Assembly (NCBI GenBank): GCA_964228975.1 | Contig: CAXRCC010000265.1 | Location: 1 to 15,898, forward strand | From: Paraneptunicella sp964228975 | GTDB taxonomy: Bacteria; Pseudomonadota; Gammaproteobacteria; Enterobacterales; Alteromonadaceae | Length of the DNA stretch: 15,898 nt | Direction of reading: 5' to 3' | Part shown: piece by piece, positions 8,140 through 15,842 of the stretch | Layout: every line of letters begins with the position of its first letter | How positions within the stretch are numbered: position 1 is the first letter of the stretch | Notes under the pieces: generated by a model | Database searches by the model: none | What the model saw: the letters and a program-made list of their open reading frames with translations, nothing else | Told to the model about the DNA's origin: nothing | Program-made: the position numbers and the translations under genes

Positions 8140-9645
8140 TTAGTATCGTTTCTTCCAATGGTTTTTGAAGTCGCGCGGGGTCATGCCTGTCAGTCGTTTA
8201 AAGATCTTCTCGAAATGGCTCAAATCGCCAAATCCAACTTCTAACGACACATCCGTGATACGCGCATTGGGTCGCTCTTGCAAAATGGCTTTCGCCTTTT
8301 CAATGCGCATTGCCGCCAATAATGGCTTAAAGCTGGTGTTCAATGTGCTTTTAAAGAGGAAGGAAAGGTGAGAGGGGCTGATAAAGGCGTGGCTGGAAAG
8401 TCGGCTTAAGGTAATTTCCTGACAATAATTATCACCGAGGAAAATCAGTGCTTTATTCAATCCAGGATGGAAACTCTGGAATAAATCGTATTCCTTTTTC
8501 AGCAATAATTCGACCAAATAAGAAAAGTTATGACGGATGTTTTCAACAATACTGCGACCAACATTTTTGTAGTCGGCAATTTCTGGTGCTAGCTCAACCA
8601 TTTCGGACACATCAATGGTCATGTTATTGGCTAACGTGATGATACGTGCAACAACCCTTTCTAGCTCTTCGTAATTTTCGGGCCAATGATAATTTTGCAA
8701 AAGCGTGATGGCTTGAGGTGTGAAATGCTGCGCTTCATTAATGCGGTATTTACTTAACAACTTGTCGATCATGCTGGGAATATCTTCTTTTCTTTGCATG
8801 AGCGACGGCAGCCAAACTTGTAAAAAGTTCAGCTCGGAATATAACTTTCGAGAGAACTTTTTGCCGGCAACAAGGTTTTCTAATGAGCGACTTGTTGAAA
8901 CCAAAATGCGCACATTATTGGTGTCTGTTCGATGGCGAGTTTCGCCTTTGGCTTGCACTCTAGAAAGCATTAACTCCGTCAAGATATTCTGCTGCTCTAA
9001 CGACAGTTCATCAATTGAATTGATGAAAATACTGCCGCCTTGTGCTCGACGAATGCCGCGCATAATTTGCAATTGAAAGGTTCTTACATTCGAAGAAACG
9101 CAATGAATTTCAACGAAAGGTTGCTCGGCAAGGCTGCTATTGCTGTGGATTGCACTGGCCACTGCAAGTGATTCGCTCCCTAATGGGCCACCAATGATGA
9201 CCGGACAAGTGGCACTTGCCGCCTTTTCAATAAAGTCTTCAAGCTCCAGTAAATGTTCGCTGTACCCGGCAAGGCACAACTCTTTACCAATATAATGGCT
9301 ATTTAACTCCGTTGCTTGAAAACGTTTTAAAATCAGAGCTATACGCTTGGTCAAAGCGGGCATTTCAGTGTGCTGAGGGTCAGCTAACTGCGGCTCTTGG
9401 ATGCGCAAATCTCCCAGCTTTCGCGTTCGGTATAAAATGGGGTAAGAAACAAGGTTCGAGTGAGGCCCGCTTAAGTGACCAAATCGGATTTCACTCGGAA
9501 TGACGTTGTCAAAACTGCTATCACTAAGTCGAATTGAGGCGGATTCAAAGTTTTTGTTCGAGAGTGTTTGGTTTAGCTGATGCTGTAAAACACTGAACTT
9601 TCCAACTGAGAAAGGATGACTGGTTTCGGTGTATTCTTCGTTCAT
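8140..9645 (-). CDS. Degenerate sigma-54-type AAA+ / AraC chimeric regulator
   Basis: This is a 501-residue predicted transcription regulator. Residues 1-115 look like a GAF-type sensor remnant (YPILYRTRKLGDLRI at 68-82). Residues 120-355 follow the order of an NtrC-family AAA+ domain, but each key site is lost: Walker A Lys is Ser159 (GGPLGSES), the Walker B Asp-Glu pair is N209-S210 (GGSIFINSI), the FREDLYYRL arginines become S265 and E271 (FSRKLYSEL), and the sensor II RELE arginine is E326 (WPENYEELE). Only 20 residues separate HC (181-182) from GG (203-204), against about 37 in NtrC, so the GAFTGA loop is missing. Residues 385-498 are an AraC double helix-turn-helix (SPSHLSFLFK, VGFGDLSHFEKIFKRLTGMTP). 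I infer no ATPase and no sigma-54 contact, with DNA binding through the AraC part. The targets are unknown; autoregulation or control of neighbouring small genes is plausible. Confidence 0.88.
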   Translation of the reverse strand: MNEEYTETSHPFSVGKFSVLQHQLNQTLSNKNFESASIRLSDSSFDNVIPSEIRFGHLSGPHSNLVSYPILYRTRKLGDLRIQEPQLADPQHTEMPALTKRIALILKRFQATELNSHYIGKELCLAGYSEHLLELEDFIEKAASATCPVIIGGPLGSESLAVASAIHSNSSLAEQPFVEIHCVSSNVRTFQLQIMRGIRRAQGGSIFINSIDELSLEQQNILTELMLSRVQAKGETRHRTDTNNVRILVSTSRSLENLVAGKKFSRKLYSELNFLQVWLPSLMQRKEDIPSMIDKLLSKYRINEAQHFTPQAITLLQNYHWPENYEELERVVARIITLANNMTIDVSEMVELAPEIADYKNVGRSIVENIRHNFSYLVELLLKKEYDLFQSFHPGLNKALIFLGDNYCQEITLSRLSSHAFISPSHLSFLFKSTLNTSFKPLLAAMRIEKAKAILQERPNARITDVSLEVGFGDLSHFEKIFKRLTGMTPRDFKNHWKKRY

Positions 9646-10185
9646 TTGACAAGATTCCGTTTTAGCTCTTTAAGATTTAAAGGCGAAAGGGAAGCTTTGA
9701 ACGCAACATTTACTGAAAGAAATGAAGTACTAATTCTTCACATATGTGATTGTTCTTTCCTCTAGTTATGCACCTTCTAAGGCTCCCACAATTATTTCGC
9801 GCTTACTCATAGGGAGCCTCAAAATTAAAATAATCACACCGACTTTAATCGGGTTAATCTATGCGGTTTTGCGAGTTTGGATAATGTTTTTCGTATAAAT
9901 TTACTATTATTAACATATGCACAAACTCCGTTTTTAAAGCACTTTTAGTAAAATAACCAAACCAATGGGACACTATTATTACCCATGCGGCGTCATAATG
10001 CTGCAATTTCTACGAAAAAAAACAAACACAAAAGAATCCCACTCCTCGCCGTTCCTTCCGTTTGCACATTTAGAATACCCTCCCACGAAAAAGAGAAAGG
10101 TAATTAAAATTAATAAGCAACTCTGAAACAAGATAAGTAAAACAACACAGCAATAACTCAACATCCTTGTTTTCGTTATTAATAC
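9646..10185. other. AT-rich 540-nt intergenic stretch
   Basis: No convincing gene is seen on either strand. The stretch is visibly more AT-rich than its flanks. It holds a palindrome (9738-9749), a GTACTA element (9727-9732), an 8-bp inverted repeat AGGCTCCC/GGGAGCCT (9780-9787 and 9812-9819, 24-base loop) and a 14-codon reading frame on the minus strand (9766-9810). A run of eight or so T on the minus strand near 10016-10024 has no clear stem before it. It probably carries the promoter and control region of the chimeric regulator, possibly with a small RNA or leader. Confidence 0.5.
9738..9749. promoter_or_regulatory. Perfect 12-bp palindrome TCACATATGTGA
   Basis: The palindrome lies about 93 bases upstream of the chimeric regulator start codon. 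A TGAAG-N8-CTTCA repeat overlaps its left edge (9723-9740) and contains the TAGTAC-type element. The position and symmetry suggest an operator. The half-sites are inverted relative to the CRP consensus (TGTGA-N6-TCACA), so I do not call it a CRP site. Confidence 0.35.
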
Positions 10186-10500
10186 CTAAGCGCCTCTTAA
10201 AATAGAGCTAGTTAAGGTTGAAAAAACAGCATTTACTGCTTGCTGAATCGTCGCACGAGCGTGAATTTCTTGAGTGAGTAGTTCTGCTTCAATCACTTTT
10301 TGCTCTCGCGCGACTTCTTCTTCAAATTCCGCTTGTGAAATATCGCCAGCTTCTAACGCTTGTGTAAGCTCTGTGAGGATGTCTTGACGCTCAGATAACG
10401 CACCGTGCAACTCACTTAAAACAGCTTCGCCCTCTTTTTTCATGTCGTCACTTAAAGCTTCTGTTGCGCCGGATATCACACTGTTAATATCAAAATGCAT
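10186..10500 (-). CDS. Small acidic helical protein of unknown function (104 aa)
   Basis: I do not recognise this protein. It is rich in Glu, Ala, Gln and Leu and appears to be one or two long amphipathic helices. The middle is strongly acidic (ALEAGDISQAEFEEEVAREQ), and the C-terminus is more hydrophobic (IQQAVNAVFSTLTSSILRG). There is no signal peptide or clear membrane segment, so it is probably cytoplasmic or peripherally bound. A strong ribosome-binding site (GGAGAG) lies about 5 bases before the ATG. It follows the lipoprotein gene by only 11 bases, so the two are very likely co-transcribed and functionally linked. No clear terminator follows. Confidence 0.75.
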   Translation of the reverse strand: MHFDINSVISGATEALSDDMKKEGEAVLSELHGALSERQDILTELTQALEAGDISQAEFEEEVAREQKVIEAELLTQEIHARATIQQAVNAVFSTLTSSILRGA

Positions 10501-10511
10501 AATTTCTCTCC

Positions 10512-10967
10512 TTATACCTTTGTAGAGTCGATTTGTTTGAACTGTTCACCTTGAATCATCGCGTTTAACAAGCGCATGTATTGAGCGCGATGACGTTTAA
10601 TTATGAAATCCGAAAGCGTGTTTTTAGCACGGTGGCTACTCAGGTCTTGTTGCCACAAGTCCAGGGCAATTTTCACCTGCTTGGTGGTTTGCTCATTTGA
10701 TTCACGTGCTTGTTGACGAAGGTGCAAAACGTTTAATTCCGACATCACTTCTAGGTATTGATTCTGGAAACGAGTGAATGCGCGTTCCGCTTTGGGTGTA
10801 TTTTCCATTTGCAAATACAAAAAATCTATTTTCTGAACAATCTGCTCCATTTGTTCCAATGAGCGCACATCATATTCAGACACCAAACGCATTGAGCAAG
10901 CACTTAATAACAGCGCACTCAACATCAGCATCCAACGGGATGCGTTAATCATCATATTTTTTTTCAT
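10512..10967 (-). CDS. Predicted outer-membrane lipoprotein of unknown function (151 aa)
   Basis: The protein starts with MKK, a hydrophobic stretch and a lipobox LSAC with Cys24. The residue after Cys is Ser, which fits sorting to the outer membrane. The mature part is helical with no second membrane segment, and contains heptad-like hydrophobic spacing (LEQMEQIVQKIDFLYLQMEN). The reading frame extends upstream to an ATG at 11015, but I chose the ATG at 10967. It gives a normal-length signal peptide and is preceded by AAGGCGA at good spacing; the longer form would place 16 polar residues before the signal. It is the first gene of a pair with the 104-aa protein, 84 bases or more downstream of the membrane-protein gene. 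An inverted-repeat element and a -10-like box lie upstream. I do not recognise the family. Confidence 0.78.
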   Translation of the reverse strand: MKKNMMINASRWMLMLSALLLSACSMRLVSEYDVRSLEQMEQIVQKIDFLYLQMENTPKAERAFTRFQNQYLEVMSELNVLHLRQQARESNEQTTKQVKIALDLWQQDLSSHRAKNTLSDFIIKRHRAQYMRLLNAMIQGEQFKQIDSTKV

Positions 10968-11029
10968 CACTTCGCCTTTGAATTGATTGATGTATTGAGG
11001 CTTAAAAAAATGCATCCCTGCCCCTACCT

Positions 11030-11066
11030 TTATAGAGAAATACCCTTTCCTAGTACCACACTAGGG
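11030..11066 (-). promoter_or_regulatory. Candidate promoter and operator of the lipoprotein operon
   Basis: The plus strand carries CCTAGTACCACACTAGGG (11049-11066), in which CCTAG and CTAGG form an inverted repeat around 7 bases. On the minus strand a TATAAA/CTATAA box lies at about 11030-11035, some 24 bases from the centre of the repeat. This would put the site near -35, as for class II activator sites. It belongs to the TAGTAC-type group seen in other intergenic regions of the window. The regulator is unknown. Confidence 0.4.
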
Positions 11067-11099
11067 TCCCTTGCCTTTAATCACACACGAGAAAATCGG

Positions 11100-12221
11100 T
11101 TAACTGGCCTTTGCCTCTTGCTGGGCTGGCGGGGACGGTTTTTCGTGACCGATGGCTTTTGTTAGGTTCACGATCACTTTGTCCATGATTGAGAAGAGCA
11201 CTTCGACGTTGTAGCCCATTAAAAACGCCAGTGCCATGGGTGACATCGAGGCCAACGATGCCGCGTCATCAGGCCGGAAAAACCAACCAATTACCATTCC
11301 ACCTAACGCACCAAGCGTAAGCTTTAAGCGATACCGGATCTCGCTATCGAAGCCAAAAGTAAGCTGCCGGATTTCCGTAAGTAGTTCCCTAAGTACGTAA
11401 ATAAGCGCACCGAGCAAACCATATAGCAACGGCAATAAATAGCTTTGAAACGCGTTAAGGATGAAATCCGCTGACAGAATATTTTCGAAAAAGACAATGC
11501 GGACCTCGTGCAGCCGCGTGTCGAGCTCTAGCTGATCGATGCGATCACCATTGCCCACTTCAGACTGCATCAAACGCTTTTTCTTCATTTCGTATTCGCG
11601 CTTAAAATACTCCGGCAAGAAGAACTCAAACGTTCCTCCCAAACTCCACACGCGATTCCAAATCAACAATAAGTTGTAATTGGCATCCAGCTGTTGGTTT
11701 TCGACCTTTAATTGCTGCAACAGAGCATTACGCTCTTCGAGATTGTTATTGTCGTCGTTCAGTGCCAATCGTGTTTGCTCTCTGGAGTCGAACACGGATT
11801 GCAAATTCATGCGCAAGTCGTTACCAAATAACCAATACACTTGAGAAAGAACCAAAAACGCCAAGGCCACCAGCGTGTACGAGCGATACCAAGATACGGC
11901 TTTTTCGGCCCGCGTTTTCGCCCGTTTTTTGGCATTGCCAGAGGGAAGCACGGCATCAATGCTTTCCACTGTGACCGGGTGCACAGCTGAAGTTAGCTTG
12001 TCGTAAGCCAGTAAAAACTCGTGCTCGTCTTCTTGGGTCCAGTCCATTGAAAGCTTATGCTTGGCACGAATCACAGCCTGCGTAAGCGTTTCATCAAGCT
12101 GCAGCTGCCCTTCTCTTGCGATGTAGTTTAAGAGCTTTTGTGCATCTTCTACCGCCGACGCGACCTCAGGAGATACCTGTACAACCACTTTGGCCGAATC
12201 GTCTAAGGATGTGTCTGTCAT
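11100..12221 (-). CDS. Membrane protein with coiled coil, unknown function (373 aa)
   Basis: I do not recognise this family. A cytoplasmic-looking N-terminus of about 110 residues is followed by a first membrane helix (about 115-133) and an Asn/Gln/Leu-rich coiled coil (145-182). A charged segment (200-245) follows, then three more hydrophobic helices (about 252-279, 300-315 and 326-348) and a Pro/Ala/Lys tail. No catalytic motif is visible. The long soluble loop between helices 1 and 2 suggests a scaffold, channel-like or envelope-spanning role; this is a guess from topology. The start is well supported by AGGAG five bases before the ATG. It lies upstream of the lipoprotein and 104-aa genes on the same strand, with 132 bases to the preferred lipoprotein start. 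It may therefore belong to the same functional group but have its own promoter. Confidence 0.8.
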   Translation of the reverse strand: MTDTSLDDSAKVVVQVSPEVASAVEDAQKLLNYIAREGQLQLDETLTQAVIRAKHKLSMDWTQEDEHEFLLAYDKLTSAVHPVTVESIDAVLPSGNAKKRAKTRAEKAVSWYRSYTLVALAFLVLSQVYWLFGNDLRMNLQSVFDSREQTRLALNDDNNNLEERNALLQQLKVENQQLDANYNLLLIWNRVWSLGGTFEFFLPEYFKREYEMKKKRLMQSEVGNGDRIDQLELDTRLHEVRIVFFENILSADFILNAFQSYLLPLLYGLLGALIYVLRELLTEIRQLTFGFDSEIRYRLKLTLGALGGMVIGWFFRPDDAASLASMSPMALAFLMGYNVEVLFSIMDKVIVNLTKAIGHEKPSPPAQQEAKAS

Positions 12222-12694
12222 TGCGTCTCCTATTAACGTGTTGTTGAATAATGAGGCTTCAATACCTCAATAAATAAGGCTCAACCCAATCCAAACGCAG
12301 GAGAAAAGTCGGTTGCTGACGTTTTTCTGATACGTGTGATGTGAACTTGGCTGAGCTTTTCCCTTTGGAATAGACGCAAGTTGATCGTATTAGTGACATG
12401 AAGCTCTCCACAATAACCTCCAAAACAGTGTCATGATTTTTAAAAGTAGGTGGGAAAGGCTTGGTGAAGAATGCTCACACTCCCAGTGTTGAGCGATTGG
12501 TCAATATATGCTCAATTGCATTTATGGTAAGAAATGTTGGCGTTTTTAACTTGTTCAAATCGGCGACAAACGCGGGTGTTTACGCTTTTTAGCGCCATTT
12601 TGGTGCAGCGATTCCGCTGAATAGAAATGATGTTTTAAACGAACTTATAGGTCAGACGCGCTTTTAGCGCTCTGTTTTAAACGGTGCGCTGATT
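12222..12694. other. 473-nt intergenic stretch without a gene
   Basis: I see no reading frame with coding character here. The stretch must carry the promoter of the 373-aa membrane protein, but no single -35/-10 pair stands out. It contains a hairpin-forming repeat at 12473-12494, a shorter one GCGCCA-TTT-TGGTGC at 12592-12606, and GCGC-TTTTA-GCGC at 12658-12670 just past the response-regulator gene. The last may help end that transcript, but it lacks a T-tract on the minus strand. Confidence 0.5.
12473..12494. promoter_or_regulatory. Nine-bp inverted repeat with three-base loop
   Basis: GCTCA-CACT (12473-12481) pairs with AGTG-T-TGAGC (12485-12494) around CCC, with one bulged T. It lies about 250 bases upstream of the membrane-protein gene. 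It could be an operator or an RNA hairpin in a long leader. No T-run follows on either strand. Confidence 0.3.
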
Positions 12695-13345
12695 TTAAGC
12701 TTGCGCTTCATTCCCCATTGCTTGCTTAAAAATAATGCCGGCTTGAGTCCGATTATTGACTTCTAGCTTTTTTAATACCGCTGAAACATGCTGCTTGATT
12801 GTGGTTTCTTGCACATTCAATTCATAGGCAATTTGTTTGTTCAGCAAACCGTCTGCCAAGAGCTTTAACACGCTGAATTGGTGCGGGGTTAGTAGCTTTA
12901 ATTTTTCTGCAAAAGCAAGGGATTCATCACCTTCCATATCTTGCAATTGCAAGCTGATGTTTTCAGGCAACCAGCTTCCGCCTTCCAATACGGTTTCAAC
13001 CGCTTCTGAGAGCACTTCGATAGGTGACGATTTGGGAATAAAGCCGCTTGCCCCAAAGTCCATCGCGCGTCGTACTGTGTGAGGATCTTCTTGCGCGGAA
13101 ACAACGATAACGGAAACGCCCGGGAATGCGTTAAGAATGGAAGTTAACCCGGTTAGCCCATTGTTGCCCGGCATGTTTAAATCCAACAACACTAATTCAA
13201 TATCGGGGTGGTTTTCTAAATGCGTGGTGACTTCATTAAAGTTGGCTGCTTGTAATATGGCATTTTGTAATACCGATTGAACCGCCTGTACAAGGGCACT
13301 GCGAAACAAGGGGTGATCATCGGCAACAATTACGTGAGCAGTCAT
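12695..13345 (-). CDS. crbR: NarL/FixJ-family response regulator (CrbR/ErdR-like)
   Basis: This is a 216-residue DNA-binding response regulator. The receiver (1-120) has the acidic pair D9-D10, phosphoacceptor D55 (LVLLDLNMPG), switch residue S83 and K105 (FIPKSS). A LuxR-type helix-turn-helix spans about 152-208 (LTPHQFSVLKLLADG, NKQIAYELNVQETTIKQHVS). All phosphorylation residues are intact. Length and sequence style fit the CrbR/ErdR/AgmR group, whose usual partner is an SSSF hybrid kinase like the one at 4323-7697. In Vibrio and Pseudomonas this pair activates acs for acetate assimilation. That link rests on family resemblance plus proximity; acs is not in the window. A good sigma-70 promoter lies just upstream and overlaps no other gene. 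The symbol is tentative. Confidence 0.8.
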   Translation of the reverse strand: MTAHVIVADDHPLFRSALVQAVQSVLQNAILQAANFNEVTTHLENHPDIELVLLDLNMPGNNGLTGLTSILNAFPGVSVIVVSAQEDPHTVRRAMDFGASGFIPKSSPIEVLSEAVETVLEGGSWLPENISLQLQDMEGDESLAFAEKLKLLTPHQFSVLKLLADGLLNKQIAYELNVQETTIKQHVSAVLKKLEVNNRTQAGIIFKQAMGNEAQA

Positions 13346-13377
13346 ATACTTAACTCTATTTATACTGAAACACCGTT

Positions 13378-13405
13378 ATTAAAGCGGACTCATTGAGGAT
13401 GTCAA
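13378..13405 (-). promoter_or_regulatory. Sigma-70 promoter of the crbR-like gene
   Basis: On the minus strand TTGACA (13400-13405) matches the -35 consensus exactly. It is followed by a 16-base spacer and TTTAAT (13378-13383), a 5-of-6 match to the -10 box. The ATG at 13343-13345 would follow after a short leader of about 25 bases. The site lies immediately after the TonB receptor terminator, so the regulator gene is likely transcribed on its own. Confidence 0.65.
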
Positions 13406-13413
13406 GAATTGTG

Positions 13414-13450
13414 AAAAAAGGGCCACCAGCATTCACTAGCAGCCCAGCCC
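13414..13450 (-). terminator. Intrinsic terminator of the TonB receptor gene
   Basis: On the minus strand GGGCTG pairs with GGTGGCCC-side bases to form a GGGC/GCCC stem, extended by two G-U pairs, followed by TTTTTT (complement of 13414-13419). It begins about 16 bases after the TonB receptor stop codon. The stem is short with a large loop, but the T-run is clear. Confidence 0.55.
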
Positions 13451-13466
13451 TAACACACAATTGAGA

Positions 13467-15809
13467 TTAGAATTGATAACCTACTGTTAAGTGGACTGTT
13501 CTTGGGTCGCCGTAATAGCCGATAAGCGTATTATCCCCGCCCAAGCCCGGTGTATAACGAGAGATATCTGTTGGGTCCGCCGGATCTGGCGTCACAAACT
13601 GATAGCCACCAACAAGGTATTCTTTGTCTGTTAAGTTTTTAACATGCAAAGCGGCATACCAAGCACCATCGGGGTGATACCAATTCAAACCAAGGTTCAC
13701 TAATCCGTAGCCATTTTGATTCAGCAAGTTCTGCTCTTCGTTAATGGCGTAATCCGCACGATAGTAGTAGTTGGCATTAAAGACCCAATCACCGTAGTCG
13801 TTAGAAATGGCATAGTTCATCGCAAGGTTTGCCGTAACTTCTGGTGTATTCGAGACATCAAAGGTGTCGGCAATATTGTCGAACTGGTTGCTCTCAGGAT
13901 TAAATCGAAGCACTTCTTTGAATTCGGCATCGATGTAACCAATATTCGCAGTGAAGGTCAGTTCATCGGTTGCAACGTAAGTGAAGTCGGCTTCAATCCC
14001 CCACGCATCCGATTTACCGACGTTACCAAGGAATTGGTTGAGTGAACCCGGTTCATCACTTGGCAATGCCGTGATGTATTGGCGATCTTCATGCTCTAGT
14101 GCAAACACGGTAACATTCGCACGGAATGTGTCATTCCAATCACTCTTCATACCAATTTCGTAGGAATCAACAATCTCAGGACTTGCCGCCGGTTCGTTAG
14201 TTTGTGCGCGAGGGTTATAGGTACCCGATTTAAAACCTTGACCGTAGCTAACGAAGAACATCAAATCTTTGTTCATTTGGTATTCAAAGCCAATACGCGG
14301 GGTAAAGCGAGACCAACTTTCTTTTGCGGTGCCATCTAGAATGCCATCGCCGTTGGTATCGGACCCAAGCACTCGTGGGGTAAAGAGTGAGATAAAGTCA
14401 TCATCTCGGTTGAACCCAGGGATCCAATGTGAGCGCGGATAAATCGTGGCTGGCACGACGCCGTTATCCACGTACGCTTCCTTTTCATCATCGGTAAAGC
14501 GAGCACCAATGGTCATTGACCATTTATCTGTTAAGTCGATCGCCCCTTGAACATAAGCGGCAATGCTTTCGCCGTTACTGCACCCTGAAATTTCACGGGT
14601 TAATCCCGGTAAACCAAGAGCAGCTTGACCTAAGAATTCGAGAATCGCATCGAATCGACCACAGGACTGGGAATCAAAGTAGTAAACGCCCCCCACTACT
14701 TTGAAACCATCGCCTAAATACGTCCCTTGTAACTCATGTGATTCTTGCTCATCGTCATAAAAAGCAGGCACATCGAATATACGCAAGGAAGTGTTATCGA
14801 AGTCGATATTCGTATCCGATTGACTATCGCGATCGGCGTAAACGTATTTTAAGGTGAAATCGTCGCTTACATCCCACGTTGCAGTAAAGCTGTACCCTTC
14901 CAATTCAACTTCGTTATCAGTTGGCAAACTGGTGTAAGAATCAAACACGCTGCCAGGCACGGGCGCATCTGTTAATAATGAAGGTAATAAACGGTAACCG
15001 CCTTTTGCGTTTGAATCATCTTGGGTTTTATCCCAGTTGAAGCGCAAGAAAAGATCTTCTGTTGCTTCCCATTCAAGCGTCATACGAGCTGCGGTAACAT
15101 CTTTGTTGTAGTTCTCTAAATCTTGGTTGGGCAAATCAGATTGCAGGTAGTTACCAAAGCCATTTCTATCAAGGCTGGCTACACCAAATCCAAAGTACAG
15201 CTTGTCTTCAACCAGTGGTATTTGACCGGTGAATTTTAAGTCGCGCTGACTGTAACTCCCCACTGTGGCTTGCGCTTTGAAGGTGGCATCCCCCGTCATG
15301 GGTTTAGTAACGTATTTTATTGCTCCACCAATGGTATTTTTTCCGTAAAGCGTGCCCTGTGGACCACGCAATACTTCGATTCGTTCAACATCTAACAAAT
15401 CAAGAACAGCACCCTGCGGACGCGCAATATAGACATCATCAATGTATATACCGACTCCCGGCTCATATCCCCATAATGGATCTTGCTGGCCTACACCACG
15501 AATGAAAGCGGTGATTGTCGAGTTTGTACCACGGCTACGCTGGAGCGTGGTGTTTGGAGAAAATTGCTGCACTTCGGTTAATACTGCAATACCTTGTTCA
15601 GCCAGCTGTACTTCTCCAATTGATGTAACAGCGACAGGCACTTCTTGTAGGCTTTCAACGACCTTACGCGCGGTGATTTCGATTTTTTCTAAACCGCCAC
15701 TATCTTCATTGTTGGCTTCTTGAGCTGTGGCAGTGCCAGAAAGAGCAAGGCATACAGCTAGAGCACAGAGCGTAGGGCTTGATGAAGCAAGATGTTTGGG
15801 TGTGTTCAT
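13467..15809 (-). CDS. TonB-dependent outer-membrane receptor (780 aa)
   Basis: This is a gated outer-membrane transporter driven by TonB-ExbBD. A signal peptide covers residues 1-29, with likely cleavage at ATA-Q30. A TonB box-like IEITAR lies at 43-48. The plug domain (about 52-170) holds the classic IEVLRGPQGTLYGKNTIGGAI segment at 144-164. The rest is a beta-barrel with alternating aromatic strands, ending in the outer-membrane signature GYQF. The total length is normal for the family. Two cysteines (about 383 and 410) sit in a probable surface loop and may form a disulfide. The substrate cannot be read from sequence; no transport or degradation genes adjoin it on the right. The start is supported by AAAGGT about 8 bases before the ATG. 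A palindromic control region lies upstream. It precedes the crbR-like gene but is separated from it by a terminator and a promoter. Confidence 0.93.
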   Translation of the reverse strand: MNTPKHLASSSPTLCALAVCLALSGTATAQEANNEDSGGLEKIEITARKVVESLQEVPVAVTSIGEVQLAEQGIAVLTEVQQFSPNTTLQRSRGTNSTITAFIRGVGQQDPLWGYEPGVGIYIDDVYIARPQGAVLDLLDVERIEVLRGPQGTLYGKNTIGGAIKYVTKPMTGDATFKAQATVGSYSQRDLKFTGQIPLVEDKLYFGFGVASLDRNGFGNYLQSDLPNQDLENYNKDVTAARMTLEWEATEDLFLRFNWDKTQDDSNAKGGYRLLPSLLTDAPVPGSVFDSYTSLPTDNEVELEGYSFTATWDVSDDFTLKYVYADRDSQSDTNIDFDNTSLRIFDVPAFYDDEQESHELQGTYLGDGFKVVGGVYYFDSQSCGRFDAILEFLGQAALGLPGLTREISGCSNGESIAAYVQGAIDLTDKWSMTIGARFTDDEKEAYVDNGVVPATIYPRSHWIPGFNRDDDFISLFTPRVLGSDTNGDGILDGTAKESWSRFTPRIGFEYQMNKDLMFFVSYGQGFKSGTYNPRAQTNEPAASPEIVDSYEIGMKSDWNDTFRANVTVFALEHEDRQYITALPSDEPGSLNQFLGNVGKSDAWGIEADFTYVATDELTFTANIGYIDAEFKEVLRFNPESNQFDNIADTFDVSNTPEVTANLAMNYAISNDYGDWVFNANYYYRADYAINEEQNLLNQNGYGLVNLGLNWYHPDGAWYAALHVKNLTDKEYLVGGYQFVTPDPADPTDISRYTPGLGGDNTLIGYYGDPRTVHLTVGYQF

Positions 15810-15842
15810 TATTATTACCTTTCATATAAAAAGCCGCGACTA

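Noticed and set aside
8140..9645. Functional sigma-54-dependent activator
   Set aside because: The Walker A lysine, Walker B acids, arginine fingers and GAFTGA loop are all missing.
9738..9749. CRP binding site
   Set aside because: The half-sites TCACA and TGTGA are in the reverse order and spacing relative to the CRP consensus.
9979..10164. A 61-codon minus-strand frame with a hydrophobic N-terminus that could be a small membrane protein
   Set aside because: It lies in AT-rich intergenic DNA, has its AAGG directly against the ATG with no proper spacing, and ends in a sequence without protein-like character.
7726..10500. R-body (reb) locus, because of small helical proteins next to an AraC-type regulator
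   Set aside because: Neither small protein shows the Reb-type N-terminal pattern that I know, and no refractile-body gene is recognisable.
10512..11015. Longer form of the lipoprotein starting at the ATG at 11015
   Set aside because: It would put 16 polar residues before a standard lipoprotein signal peptide, while the internal ATG at 10967 has a good ribosome-binding site and gives a normal signal length.
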